A stretch of DNA of 64,000 nt from Phorcus lineatus (GCA_921293015.1 OV121096.1:27105729-27169728); one strand, 5' to 3'. Shown: positions 34,510 to 48,342, counted from the stretch's first letter. Notes: a model not told the origin generated them from the sequence alone. Program-made: numbers and translations.

Positions 34510-37500
34510 ACCCTCAAGGGTGACCCCCACTCCTCCCCTTTCAAAATTCATGGATCGAATACTGTCCTGTATCCATGTTTGCTGTATGGGCTGTTGTGTT
34601 ATGTTACTAGCAAAGAAATGACTTGAAGAACCTCTTTTGAGAGAGAATGGGTTCCTTGCAACATGACAAGAACTTTTACCTGGACTAAGCTGTTTGAGAT
34701 TGATAAGCTCAATTTTGTCCAAGTGTAAATTTTCTGAATGTAAGGTTGGTAAGTTATTTTTTATACAAAACAAGATGCCAAATCTCTCGGTGACATAGAT
34801 ATAGAATTCACATTAACATTGTCAAAACAATATATTCACTATTAATTGATAAGTTCATTTGGTTCAATTATTTTAGCATTTGTCTATTTTATTTCTTGTT
34901 TATGAACTATATTTCACTTTACTGGTAGTCAAAGTTGAAAATGAGATTATTGATTGTGAAAGTGGGTGAGTGCATTCATGTAAATTGTTTTGATTTCTCA
35001 TGTATTTTCATTTACAAAATGTCTACATTTTTATTATGCTTCTCGTGTATATGTTTTGAGAATGATAATATTATTACCAGAGGAATATCTGGAATATAAA
35101 TACACATTTCATAGATTAATTTTGTTATTTACCTTTGAATTAACACAATATGATGATAACAGCAGTGAATGTTGCTCAAAAAAGTGTTTTTCAGAGTGGC
35201 TCAATATGTTTAATTCCTCAATAGTTTATAGTTAAATTGCAAATGTCTTAAAGTACTACGCAAGATGTTTTTTATACTTCTTCTGCATGAATTATCATGT
35301 AGAGCTGTAATGAAGAGAACCAAAATGATATTGAGTACTTGTATGTCATCTGCATCCAGATCAACTTCTTCCTTGTCTTGAAAACATTTGTGAAATATTT
35401 CAATGCGTTAAGAAGGGAAGACAACCATCATTATTGGTTTTACAAACACTACCCAATCTATCCTTTGGTCACTCTTGTTCTTAACAAAACATCCCTGGGA
35501 CATTTTATGATGAAAATTTGTACTCAAATTAGCTGCCTTCTTTTCCTGTTATGAAACAATTAATCTACCGTTACTTGTTAAGAGAAGATTGAAATGTGTG
35601 TTTCTATGTAGAAGGGGTTATGACAGGGGTCTGATAAAGGTAGTTCCATCATAAATTCCCAATAACCTCTGTCCTTAAATTAGGGTTTCTCGGTCTAGCA
35701 TATTTGATGCATCAAACTCAGTTGTGCAATCAACCATGTCATTGTTACAAATATCAATTAAAAAGCCTTTTATTTTGGTATTCTTTGGGAAAGCTAACTT
35801 TATTCAAATGTGTATTTTGCACTTGAGTCTTGTTTACAGAACACAGATGCTTTATATAACGACTCCATCATTGCATATTTCACAAGGACAGCTTATATGC
35901 TATCCATGCATTGCTTAAATTTTGCAGATAGTTTGTGTTGCAAAATTTTGCCTCTAGGGAAACTGCCGTAAACCTTAGAAGAGCTCATAATGGAACAGAG
36001 GTTAGTATAGGAATTTATGACAGAGCTATATTTGTGGGGAAAGAATGGAGGTTATAAAGAGCATCAGCCCTAGGTGAGCAATGAAGAAGACAATCCCACA
36101 AGTCTCTTGTATATGATTTTAAGCAGTGGTCTTTGTTTTTTTAGGTAACCCCACCCCTTTGAAAATACTTGTGTCTATTTCATACTCTCAATGTCTTTTA
36201 ACATTCATTTCTAGTCACTTCATCATGTGTGCTTGAGTAGAAAGTATTTGATCAGTAACAATTGTTTTATGGTTCATTCTCTGTGTTTATGCCATTGAAC
36301 CAAGATGTAGATCCTCAGTGTGATTTTGCTTATATGCTAACTTCTATCACTTCACTGAAAGGAAACAATGCTTTTTATGCTTTACATCCATGATTTTTAA
36401 ACTAAGCTTCCATTTTAGTTTTAATTGAGGTTAGAGATGTGTCACAAACTAAATCTGATGATTATAACCAAATTTTATTTTTTTCCATGCCCAATCAGAT
36501 TTCAACTTTGTAAAGATATAATCAGAAATAAGACACGAGATATGTAAGAAATATTTGGCTTTTATGAACATACAGATAATAACACAATAATATGATACTG
36601 TACATAACTTTATTTTTTAATATGAATTGCATTATGATGTATGTAAATCATTGTTAAAATCATTTGAATAATCAAAAATCTTATTTGATTAATAAACAAC
36701 ATACATTGTTTGACGTAAATATTATCTTAGCATTTTCATGTAAAAATAAACTCATTTTGCATGTTAAAGATTTTAGGAAGGAAATATTGAATATCTGTAC
36801 ATCCTATCATTTTGTATCTTCCAGCTGTATATTGTTTGTGTTGGTTGAAATTGATGTAAACAATTGTGCCACCTGCTGTAAATAACTTGTAAACCAGATG
36901 CCAACTAAAGTTGTGAATAAAAATATCATTTCTAATTTATTTGATGTTCGGTTGTCAATAAGGCAATGTTTTAAAGTGTCATGCCAGTGTTTTACTATTT
37001 CAATATCTGAAATGTTTATCGTTACCGTTACCGTTCTCTACACGCAGTCAGGTTTGGGTGCAATACTTCTACTGACCATGGTTCGCTAGTTCCAAACTGC
37101 TATTCTTACTTCACATCGAAGGAGTCCTTAAATGTGTTGATATGAATGTATAAAGCTGCCCAAAATTTAGCTCTCTGGACTATGTATACATGCTTCTTCG
37201 AAATATTCAATATATGTATTTGTTTTTTTCCCATTATAAATATATATTTTGTGTTTTGCTATTTCTAACACAAGATCATGTGGCTGATTAGCACACACAA
37301 AAACTAAGTGATTTATTGTTTAGCGCCGCTTGGGAAATATTATAGCCAAATTCCAATGAGCTATTGTATACATGATGATTTTCCCATATACCAGGTTTTA
37401 GTGTTATAGGCCTAGTGGTTTTTCAGTGCTGGACCGGTAACGAAATTCTGTGTTGCGTTTGCATGGAAACGGCCAAAAATAAAGGTACGAAGAAATAGAA

Positions 37501-38600
37501 CCCCCAAAATGCAACCAAAAACTAGCTGCAGCTCTTCACCAGTATCATCGAGTTTATTAAAAGGCCACGTCAGGGTATCAAAGAGCCTATTTTGGCGAAG
37601 CAACTGTAGCTACCCCTAAACATATTCCATACTCGATATACTGTTCAATATATTAAGTTTCAATGAGTTCATTCCAATGGTATTAAGTTGTCGACCGGAA
37701 ACATGTTTGCACGGACGGACAGAGGTCATTTATATATCCTCGTAAAACTTAATTATGCGTGGGGATGACAGTCAATAAATCCCTGTCGAAATCATATATC
37801 CAACATACATCAAAATTGTTCAATGAGTGCCTACGTTTGTAGTGTTCTTAGTCAAGCTTTTTGCGTATATTATATCAACAACAAACAACAAACTGTCAAT
37901 TTACAATTTTTAACAAATTTAAATTTCAATAAAACAAAAACATTTTCCTGATTTGCGAAAATACATAAGAAATGAATAACAATAACAATGTTTTAACGAA
38001 ATGGACATTGTCGTGTCAGGGATAAATAAACAGTAACACTGATAACTTGCAAAAATAATAGAACATTTGAACAAAACATCCGAAATTATAATCACGTGGT
38101 GTCATTTAAAAAATACAGATTGTGTCAAATTCTAGCAAAGATTCTATGAAAAAAGAGCAACAAGTTTCGGCTACTCAAAGTTTCTGCTACTTCGCATTCA
38201 ATTGAAAAAGTTTCTTCCTTTGAAGACCCTCTAAAAGAAACTAGATTCAAAACAAGCTATTCGTTCCAACATTCTATCAAGTTTGTGACAATTGGCATTG
38301 TAAAAAAAATGTCAGAATTGTGTCTGAAAATAAAAATATGCATTTCAAATTCTGTAGCTTTCAAGACAATTTCTTCATATCATCATTTTAGCCGTATCCT
38401 TTAAAGAATTCCTCGTTGAAGTGGCGACACTTTTCGACCAAGATGACAATGAATATCAACAACTGTTGACAATTTCAATAACGTCATTTTGATGATATCT
38501 CGCACAATGAAATTCGGAAAAGGTCGCATCATTTCTTTGTGTGATGACTTGTTTGGCAATCAGCCAGTGACAGTAAAATCGACCATATGAATTGATATAG
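34510..38600. other. Gene-free interval between BET1 and the homeobox gene
   Basis: No supported coding segment on either strand. The many short frames (for example 34990-35235, 36664-36885, minus 37412-37603) lack domains. The part up to about 36.9 kb may be transcribed as a long BET1 3' untranslated region. The two genes converge here, since the homeobox gene reads on the minus strand and ends at 38604. Confidence 0.45.
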
Positions 38601-38603
38601 AGT

Positions 38604-41600
38604 TCACTCCCTTGACTCGCCAACCGGGCACTTGTTGGACAAGTCCAGCAAAACCAGAGCCACTTCTTTCATTCCGTCTCGTGACTGCATGCAAATGAAA
38701 CATATTCATGTTATCAAAATAATGTACACCATCCTACATAACGGATGGGAATGGTGTACTTAGTACACTACCTTATAGGTTATAATAGAGACTCAAAATA
38801 TTGAAATATAACTTCAATAGTGACAATCAGGTTGATTATGATCAAACAAATGGTTTGAATCGTGTCTTAAAAGAGCATTTAGAAGCGGCATACATAGGAA
38901 AGGTGACAATGTCTAAATAAAATATCGATGCTGAAAATACATGTCTCAAAGTTATAATACAGAGATTCAAAATATTGAAATATAACTTCAATAGCGACAC
39001 TTAAGTTGTTGATGATCAAACAATTGGTTTGAATCGTGTCTTTAAAAAGCATTTAGAAGCGGCATACATAGAAAAGGTGATAATGTCTATATGAAATATC
39101 GATACTGAGAATATACGTCTCAAAGTTAATAACTTTTCCATAAAAGGGGGACAGTTAGTGAGTGTTGCGGAAGATGACGACCTACCTCGACAGTGCTACA
39201 GTTAGCTGGTGCGTGAGGTGAGAGACTGGGGTCGACAGGCGGAGAACTGCAACCAGAAACACCAGAGTTAGTAGGGGCCGTGTTTGCAAGGGGCGACAGA
39301 GGGATTTTACGGGGAATGATATATAAATGCAAAGGGGTTTGTATGGCAGTATTGTTTAGGGAACACTTTGCTCTCTTTTCTCTAATCTAAGCACAGTATC
39401 GTTGGTATCGGCAGCCTAGGCTAAACGTGGGTTCTGTGAAAATAAACCGTTGTCAAATGAACGCATGGTATTAATAATTAAGCGCATACCATCAACTTTT
39501 TCTTTTCAATAGTTTGACAAAACCGATCATGATTGGCGTAAATTTCAGTTTCATAGAAAACGCACAAACCTATAACTCGTACATCTCTTTGCGAAACGCA
39601 GCGTGGTACGGGTGATAGTTCGAACTGATTTTAATGAGGTTGATGGCCAATTAAAGTTAAAACGAAATTTAAGAGAACACTTAATTTAATGATCTGAATT
39701 AATGAGTTAATTTTTGTGGAATAAGAAACACACTCTTTTGTAAAATAGGGGTTGATATTGTTCTATTAAATAGTGCCGAGAAAAAGAGCATCTGGATTTG
39801 ATGAACACTTTAACCAAATTTTACAATGTGTGATTAAAAGATTTCAAAGCTTTTTGTTCTTATAGAATACATATTGAATGATGTGTCTAAGTGAAGTTGT
39901 CTAGAATACAAAAGACAACATTTACTGATATTGTCACATGAGACGTATAGTGACGCTCCACTCTTCCCTGTCTCAGGGTAAGACGTATAGCTGACGCTCC
40001 AAGAAGAGTGGAGCGTCACTATACGTCTTACCCTGAGACAGGATGTCATATGACGTGTCGGAGCATCAGCTAATGAACAATCACCAGAATTTAAGGTAAT
40101 GTATGTTATCGAGAAAATAATAATCTTAAATAAATACCTTAAAGGGGGAGGTTTCTCGTGGACATGCGCATTCGGGGGCGTTGTTTGGACCGTTGGAATC
40201 ATCAGCGGCCTTTGATGGGCAGGGCACTCATTGGTCAAGTTGGAAGTAGACGCAGTTGACAATCCAGTGTTAGGACTTTCTGTTTTACTGATCTTGATGT
40301 TCCCTTCAAGACAGTCAAAACTAGTTGACCTCTTCCCAAGCGACTGTTTGAAGACTACTGAAGGAAACGTTGTATTAGGAGCTGGCGCTCGAAAAGATGA
40401 TGCCGATGACGTCATCGCGGGTTGACTATTGTGTCGTCTTCTCAGTGACGCCATTGAATGGTTTGTCAGATGTTCGTTGGGAAATCTGCCCAGATCATGA
40501 CCTTGACCGTGATGAGGAAGCTGATAGCTGAGGGCCATGGGAAGGGGCAGCTTGTGAAGGTCGAATGAGGTGTGGAAGGCGGGAAGAGGGCCCCTGAAAT
40601 AGCCATGTTATGTTATGTCATTGACCTAACTCCATTTAGATGTAATAAAAGGCATTTTAAAAGATGTTATAGACAAGGCTAGTTTCAACAACGCTTTTTG
40701 TCTGTCCAACAAATTGATTTCCATAAATCAAACAGGTTGTTATTTGCAATTTATAACATTTTCATCTTTGAACACTCATGATAATCATTGTAGCTCATCA
40801 ACACTGTGGGCTTCAGTAATTATCATACGATGTGCGCATCCTCTAAAATTACATCCACCGAGCAAAGTGCCAGTTTAGTTATACATGCATAGAAAGGAGT
40901 GCATGTATAACACATGATAGAAGGAGGGCTTTAAAGGGAGTGTAAATATATCTGGGTTAGTATGTTGGAATGACTGCTTCAACACATTTGTACTTTAGAG
41001 GAGACATTAAACGATCTCCTCAGTTGCATGCAACAATACACCAACGTTCAATGTAGGCAATTTGTCGAGGGAAGTGGCTGATAAGACAACACTCAATGCT
41101 AATATAAGATACTTGGGAATATACCTCTGGGATTCCGCGCCTGGTTTCCAATGCAGGTAGGCATTTTGTTCCGGAAGTGAAGAGGACATTTGGTCGTGAC
41201 GCATCATTGGTAGAGTTTGACTAGCTACAGGACGTTGTATTGATGTCACCGAACTGTGCCCACCTTCGCTCCCATGTGGACATGTCGCCGAAGGTTTGCA
41301 ACCTTTGAAGGAACCAAAATCCATTTAATATAATTAAACTTTATACCTTTGGATGGATTTCAATATTGATGAGGATTCCACGGCTTTTAAAATCAGATTC
41401 CCTTACTTTCTTTGATAAAGCCTTTATCATCTGTAGATTTTATTTACCATCGAGAATTGCAGGTTGAATCGAATTTCTTTAAATACAAACAATTGGAGAC
41501 TAATTTAAACTAAACAAAGTTTTTCATGTTTGATGAACTGATTGAAGAAACTGTTTATAATTCAAGATACATAGGATATATTAACGCGAACTATCAACAT

Positions 41601-44600
41601 TCAACGGATACGTTATCCACTTTCAGCCACTACCGCGGCAAGAAACAATCCCCAATAACCTATTATTAACTTACAGTACCTTGAAATTAAGTACATGTAC
41701 ATCAATATTGGTAATGACGAAAACATCTCTACCAAAATCCTCGCATATAGAGTGATCAGCCTTGATATTTGCTTAGCTAAACCTTTACGCGGAACGTTGG
41801 ACAACAACATTCATGTGGGTAATGCAGTTTGAAACTCACGAGAACACGAACGGTTGCAGGACACGTAAGGGTATTCACTGTAGGACGTGCGAGGATAGCT
41901 TGACCACGTCTCATCACCATGTCCCTGATGTCCAGTAGTTACGCTGCTGGTCAGTCCAGGCAGGTGCCCGTTCGCTGTCTGTAGCGCCGGGGGAGCAGAC
42001 ACTGAGTAGGATCTCATCATCCGCTGGTCGTGAGGACTTTCATGTCCTGGGTACCACTTGCTCTGCCGCTGGGGAAAATCAGGGTAGTACGTCCTTGGAT
42101 ATGTTGATGCTGGTTCAGATTGGGCGTGTTTCTCATAGAGGTAGGGATAGGCTTCGTCCTGAACTACTGAACAGGCTGATGATCTCGGGTGCTGGAGAGA
42201 ATGTAGCTCAGACAGGGAGGAACAAACTGATCTGCTCTGTCTTGGAGCTCCCAGGTGATAGGTAGCCGGGCTCATCTCCTCACACATACCAGCCATTGCT
42301 TTTAGGTATTGTGACGTATGCGGTGGTGGGCATGGGATGTAAGAACTTGATGCTCTGCCAACGGGAACAAGCTGGATATGGCTGGCCGAGCTAGAAACTG
42401 GGTACACGCCTTCTTTGAAATCAGACCAGGGTTCTGGTTTGCCTCTGGGATCAGGATTTACTGGGAAAGCGAAGTGTCCATAGCGTGTATGGGGGTAGGG
42501 ATATGGTCCACGACTACTCCCTTGACCAGATTCACCGAGATGATGTCCCTCATGCTCAGTCTTGTGATAAATCTTCTCACTGTCTTCCTCTTTCACGTGA
42601 CCACCATCTTCGCCAGAGAAAGGATCCTCCGGGGAATCTGAGGAAGCTTCATGCTCTGAAAGAGTGGCTTCTTCTCCTTTCTCCTTCTTCAGACGGAGTC
42701 GTCGTCTGGCGTTGGCGAACCATGTCTTAACCTGGCTGAGGGATAATCCTGATGTCTTCATGAGAAGTTCCTTGTCTAGTTTGGTGGGGTAAGGGTCCTT
42801 GGGGTGCTGCATTAGCCACTCCTTGAGGATCTTCAGGGCTTGGTCAGGCAGACGGGTGGTAGGGCGGGAGCCGTTTGGACATATGTGTTGTGGGGGCAGG
42901 AATCTGAAGAACAAGTGTGAACCGCTGTTAGTACATTGAGATTTGTGACGGACAATTTACAAAATATTCATATGAGAGAATTTTCTTTTCATTCAAGCAT
43001 TAGATTTGATATATGATTTTTATATTGCTGACATACTAAAGACCATTAATGGTTAAAATGTCTAGAGAATCTGGTCAAACTTATTTTAAAGAAAATTTGG
43101 TAGAATGGCCATCAAGAAGTTGACCTCATTTTGTCTCAGTACAAAATGGAAATCTAGTGTTTCGCATGCTATTTTTGTTCAAAGTTACCATTTACTTTTA
43201 AAAGAAAACGTACTACAAAAGCTTTCATGTTTGGAAGGAAATCAACAGAAATGAAATTTTGATAGGACCAGCATACTTTTTTTTAACCTATGCATAAGAT
43301 AACCTCAAATAAAGGACAATGTATTTCCTCAAATTGCAATTACTAACTATTCTGTGGCATAAGTCTTAGGACCTACCTCTGTCTGATGCGGTATCTGAGC
43401 AGCGCGTTGAGAGGTTTGCCCATACGCTCCTCCCACTCTCTATAATGCGCCTCGTCCCACATCTCTAGCAGACCCTCCTTGTTGCTGAACCGTCCGTTCT
43501 GGAGAATTAGAGAGGAGATTAAAAAGAAGATAGAAAAACACTCAGACAGATTAGATGAGGTTAATTGGCCACTTTGAAGGTTATTTCACTTATATAACGG
43601 CTGCTAGTATTATTGCAGGGAGCACTGGTTTGAGACTTGCTACAAATGACTAAAACGTTTGAAAATAGAGTTCTGATTTCAAGATATTAAAGGAGCCTGT
43701 GTCCAAAGCAATTGAGTCTGCAATGTGGTTAGCGCTCTGACGTGTATTGAAATAATACAATAAATGTCTTAAAAACTGCGACGACGACGATCAAGCACCT
43801 ATCACCAAAAGATAGGTGGGTCAGGGTTTGGGTTAAGCAGTTCTTTTCAGACATTTGTTTTCGAAATGGTAGAAATGCCAAATGAATACATTCTGGTTTT
43901 GAGCGATTGCTGTGTAAACATTCACAACTTTAAAAGTATGAAATGTTCCTCATATATATTTTAACAATAAATGTTACAACAACATTGCTAAGTGTTCGCT
44001 AGAGTTCCTAACATGATTCCGTCACACTAAATTGTCGAAAGGTATGTGAAGTCATTTAAATTTGTTAATTTCCCATTCAGTTCCTATCGGTCATAATGAT
44101 CTGATGTCGCCGGTTTTGGAGGGACATTCCAACACAAGATAGTTTTTTACTCAAATTCGTTCGCCACAACATAAAAACAACATGGAAAGTCGATATAAGT
44201 CCAACTTGCTTGGAGGAGGTGTATAGCTATGATGCAAATGAAAGCAAAACTCCTTTGAATATAAATTTTCGAATTCATAAAAACTTTTTTGGTACACTTA
44301 GCTCGCAGAAAACAAACTAAACATATCTGCATGTGATGCTCTGATGTCCCTCACCCCATCTCTCAATCCAATCCTTAGGTTAGAATTGTTCCACTAAAAC
44401 AAGAACAAAATGTCAGAATGACCAAAACCACCAATCCAGCACTAGGTCTAGTCACATACCAAATCTCAATCATTTAATACTGCATATATATTCAGATAGA
44501 GGCCGGAAAAGGTGCCTCCCCAAATAAAGCAGTAAGTTATAATTGTTTCCATGAAGAAATATAAAAATAAGAATAACAATATGTAACAATATCAACCATT

Positions 44601-46010
44601 TGGCACAGGGCCTAACCATGTACCACATTAAGTAACAGAATACTAAATAGGTTTCGATATAGAGGCCGGAAAAAGTCCTTACCCTAATTGGCTCTAAGTT
44701 CAAATTGTTTCTACGGAAACTATAAAAAATATGAAAACCAGAATAAACAAAGAAGCAAAAGGCACCGTTCTACTACAGGTCGAACCATGCATCAAGCTTG
44801 GGAAAAAATACCGAGCGATTTTTGTGATTTGGCCAGGAAACGAAAGCATTATTGGAATCAAGGAATAACGGACGGAGGTGAAAATATTTAATCTCAATGA
44901 TGTCGTTTAGTCCGACTGTTGCTGAAAAAATAAAATCACACGCTTATCGGTTAAGAATGGCAAACTAAAGGTTAAACGCCGCGATTTTGAGTCTATAAAC
45001 TTATAAAAAAGCAGGCAGTGTGTGATTGTAATAATTATAGCGATGGCAATTTATAAGTTATTTAACTATTATAGTCATGTACATATAAGTCAATTTCGGC
45101 TCTTGCATTTATTTAAAATGTTTTCATATTTTAAACACTATTTGAAATATATTTGGCGTATTAAGGTGAAATTGTGAGATAACGTGAAATTATATCATAA
45201 TATTTTGGTATTAGTCATGTAAAAAAGCCAAATGAAATGTTTCATTAACACTTAAAGTTTAAGTCGGTAAGCAAACTCATTAAAATCAGTTCGAACCTAT
45301 TACTCGAAAGTCCCTTTATTACTAATCTGACTTGTACTCCATGGACGGCGTGTCCGTAACCTTTCGCCTCCGATTAATTCAAGCAATCAAAAGGCCCGCT
45401 AAAATATCAAATGACTACAGCCTCGCCGCTGATGGGATGAAGTGTAAAGGCCAAGACCTAAGATAGATCTGATTGAAATTGTTTTCTTTTTAAACAGAAA
45501 TATTCAGTTCGCTCTTCTACAAAGAATTATTTCGGGAGACTGTACACAATTTTTTAGCAGTAAGGTTAGAAAATCAGCCATATTACATGACTTGTATACT
45601 TTACATCACAAAAAAACGGACCTAACAATTAAGTATTGTTTACAACAATATTAGCTTTAAAAATGCTAGGAACTTGATAGAACCCATTTATTCAAACTTA
45701 CCTCTAATAACGTGAAAACTTCTTCATACTTTCGCTGAGTCATTCGTAGGGCAATCAGAGCCCGAACAAACTTCTCATTTTCTTTTAATTTCTCCATGAC
45801 AGTTTCATTAAGATTATTTACGAAATGCACCATATTGGCATAGTGTCCCCCAGTCATGAATCTATTCGCGATTTCCGCAGCAAGATTCACATGCGAAGGT
45901 CCGATATCAAGATCTTTAATAGCGTCCCATGCTTTCAAATATCCTTCGATACTTTCCTCTTCGCCTTGGGTTTGAGAAAGACACCAACCCGATAATGCAT
46001 TTACATCCAT
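38604..46010 (-). CDS. SIX-domain protein with TALE-length homeodomain (7 exons, 756 aa)
   Basis: Exons on the minus strand: 46010-45702, 43498-43377, 42903-41840, 41302-41125, 40593-40138, 39246-39186 and 38684-38604, all GT-AG, phases 0, 2, 1, 2, 2, 0; ends in TGA. Probably a nuclear DNA-binding regulator. Residues about 40-150 align by eye with the SIX domain: FVRALIALRMTQRKYEEVFT, then LLEMWDEAHYREWEERMGKP and LNALLRYRIRQRFLPPQ, matching the family's LWLKAHYVEAEKLRGRPLG type. Residues about 157-215 are a homeodomain with LKEWLMQHPKDPYPTK (three residues longer than a SIX homeodomain, as in TALE) and VKTWFANARRRL, an IRX/MKX-like recognition helix. Residues 216-756 are Ser/Pro/His-rich without a recognised domain. 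It could be an ANHX-like or a spiralian-specific homeobox gene. Weakest splice site: the gtatat donor after exon 4. Confidence 0.82.
38780..39125. repeat. Two-copy tandem duplication (172-bp unit), homeobox intron 6
   Basis: The block starting 'ttataatagagactcaaaat' (38780) is repeated from 38952, through 'ggtttgaatcgtgtctt', 'agcatttagaagcggcatac' to 'aatatcgat.ctga'. It lies wholly in the intron between exons 6 and 7 of the minus-strand homeobox gene. Confidence 0.85.
39941..40042. repeat. Compound perfect inverted repeat, homeobox intron 5
   Basis: Bases 39941-39965 (beginning agacgtatagtgacgctcca) are perfectly inverted at 40004-40028, and 39967-39990 (beginning cctgtctcagggtaagacgt) are perfectly inverted at 40019-40042. 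The two right arms overlap because the string 'agacgtatag' occurs twice on the left (39941 and 39981). It lies about 100 bases inside the intron from the exon 5 donor. Confidence 0.9.
44334..44800. repeat. Three diverged tandem copies (~165-bp unit), homeobox intron 1
   Basis: Blocks of the form 'atagaggccggaaaaggtgc', 'taagttataattgtttccat' and 'ggcacagggcctaaccatgt' recur at about 165-base spacing (for example 'agaggccggaaaa' at 44498 and 44661; 'ttagaattgttccac' 44382, 'ttataattgtttcca' 44535, 'ttcaaattgtttcta' 44699). It is non-coding and within intron 1. Confidence 0.65.
45280..45300. repeat. Half-site of the small foldback family
   Basis: 'aactcattaaaatcagttcg' matches the arm of the 97-bp foldback at 21431-21527 and the copy near 39624-39650. 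It lies in intron 1 of the homeobox gene. Confidence 0.35.
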
Positions 46011-46198
46011 TTAGTAACAATCCGATGAAAAAGATAATAATAAAGTCAAAATCTTCGTCTTGTGCGATACGAATCGACACACTTAAACTGACGACGTTTT
46101 GTAGATTCTGATTGAAAGAAAGTGATGCGCGTGATTATGTACACAGTACTGTCACACAAAGCACGAAATGCACGTGCTTTTCGTGTCTTCTTCTGTTG

Positions 46199-46212
46199 AT
46201 TGGCCACGTGGC
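46199..46212 (-). promoter_or_regulatory. CCAAT box and palindromic E-box upstream of homeobox gene
   Basis: On the minus strand GCCACGTGGC (46212-46203) is immediately followed by CCAAT (46203-46199), about 190 bases before the start codon at 46010. The pair is a plausible proximal promoter; it is inferred from motifs only. Confidence 0.4.
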
Positions 46213-46731
46213 ATATCTGATTGAAATTTTTTATCCTCGTTTCTGGCAAATTTGATTATTATGTTTTCATGGCAATAAATGAAATATTTATGAACGTAAT
46301 TCTCATTTGAAATAACCGCCGAAAAACGTCGTTGTTTGGAAAAAATTAGGGTTAGATAAGTTTATATCATTAACCAAATGATTCATGAAGACAAATTAGT
46401 AATGTATAGTAATTTATGTTTCCATATTTCTTGGAAATTGTTAAAATATTTGTGATATTTAATATTGGTACCAGACAAAACATTTCTGGAAAATATTTTT
46501 TAAAAAGTTAGTAAACAAAACTGAAAATATCTTCTTATAGTGAAATGAAATAGATTTTGAATATCATTGAAAACTGTTTATATATTTTAGTAATTATCAT
46601 TATTTCATGTTTTTTATCATATTATAATATCGGGCAATATGAAATCGGTACACGTGTGAAATCATTTTGACCCTAACAAATGTTTCGAATACAAAACGAT
46701 TCCTTTTTCATTGCGAGAATCTCAAAAAGCT

Positions 46732-46754
46732 CGTGCGGCACGTGCGGCACGTGC
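46732..46754. promoter_or_regulatory. Tandem E-boxes (CACGTG) at 9-bp spacing
   Basis: The 9-mer 'gtgcggcac' is repeated to give two CACGTG sites at 46739-46744 and 46748-46753, about 0.73 kb upstream of the homeobox start codon. They could be distal sites for basic helix-loop-helix factors or only a short tandem repeat. Confidence 0.3.
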
Positions 46755-46759
46755 AAAAT

Positions 46760-48330
46760 GTCAAAACATCACGCGTAACACACGACTGGAACGCGACATA
46801 GACTTGACATGCGAAAAAGCTCGGAGTTTCGTCCAAACATCAGCGTTATCAAATAACTTTTAAATGTACATGGTGCACGATTTTGAAATACGTTTTAATT
46901 TTATTCGCTTTATTTTTATTAATCTCCTTTTTTACTGATATAAAATTTTTTGATCCAGTTACTTTATGCATTTTTGTAAGTTTCTTTTTTACCTCCAATT
47001 TCTCGGAAGGGGTGCCATTCATATAAATTTTGCAAATAAATGGAGGCCGGGTTATATGTCTATCTCATGAAACTTGCTCATTCTGTAACTTTTCCGTGAA
47101 TAGAGTCCATGAACAACTATCGATAACATTCCAGTTGATGTAAATTCCATTCATATCCTCCACATAACAACGTAAGTTTATTATGTTATTTTAAGTAATT
47201 ATCGTAAATCATTTCTCTTTTGACCTGCTACTAACAGTCAATACTGTTTCATAAGGCTAAACAGTTTGTAAATGTATAATGTTTATGAATGACGTAGTCC
47301 AAACCAAATGACTTAGTGGTTAATTCACGTCACCGTAGCGTAATACGTTAATAAGTACAATTTTGTTAGTTATCAAAAAGGGATGTATTGAAATAATCGT
47401 TCTAATTTCACCAAAACAAATTTCGTCTCGTAACTCAGAACTTTTGTCTTCCGACATAACACCACATAATAACTATGACTGCAAATCACTTTACAATATT
47501 AGGAGTCCTGTACTCGAATAAGGCGTTGTTCTGTGGTGTAGTTGAAGAAATCAGGACACCCCTAAGAATTATAGTTTGTGAGAAATATTATAGCGTAATA
47601 TTACAGCGGGACAGTTACAAGTAATAATGTACTAATTAAGTGTGATACAACTGTGGTACTCAAAATAGATCTAGGTGCGACGTCACAAATTCATTACCAA
47701 ATTCAGTCCACTACTTTGCAAAGTTTTGCTGACTTCATGGTTTTTTACGGCTGTGTTGTAACATAGTTGTATTTGTGATCAATCAATATCATTGCACAAA
47801 TTCTTATGCTACTGACTGTATAAACAGCTAACCAACTCGCCCACTCAATCTTTATAAATTCCGATTGACAGTCCTACATTATCTTATTACAAACTGTTGA
47901 TAAAAAGTTATTGTGATTTTTGATAACGTGAACTAAATTTAAAGTGAAAAACCAGAGTGGAACTATAAATAGTCAATTGTAAAATGCGTGTAAAATACCA
48001 TTTTGTCTTTGGGGGGTTTCAAGTGATGAAAAGCTTTTCTAGCAAAGAATATATACATTGATTAAACTTCGAATAAATACAAAATGTAAAATAGTTTCAA
48101 CCTCTAAACGTCAGCTCGGAATAATTAGGCAATGGGTCAGCAGACTCACGCATAATTTGAATATTTATTGTGAGTTTAATCGATGTATGCATGCACACAA
48201 CAGTCTATTAAAACATATTGATAAAAATGTTATTGCAAAGTGCAAAACATGATTCCAAAACAATAGCACATCAATTTTTACGCCAAAAAACACCGTTATA
48301 ATTTTGAGCAAGGGGCCTTGTATAGCCCAA
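46760..48330. other. Intergenic region, nothing recognised
   Basis: AT-rich sequence between the divergent homeobox gene and the candidate first exon of the tetraspanin. No gene or repeat was recognised. Confidence 0.4.
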
Positions 48331-48342
48331 GCAAGTCTAGAC

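Noticed and set aside
39834..40538. A 234-codon minus frame as a separate gene
   Set aside because: Its coding part up to the gtattt donor at 40138 is exon 5 of the homeobox gene; the remaining codons read into the intron and its inverted repeat.
42378..42730. Plus-strand frames over homeobox exon 3
   Set aside because: Antisense to the long exon of the homeobox gene; no independent support.
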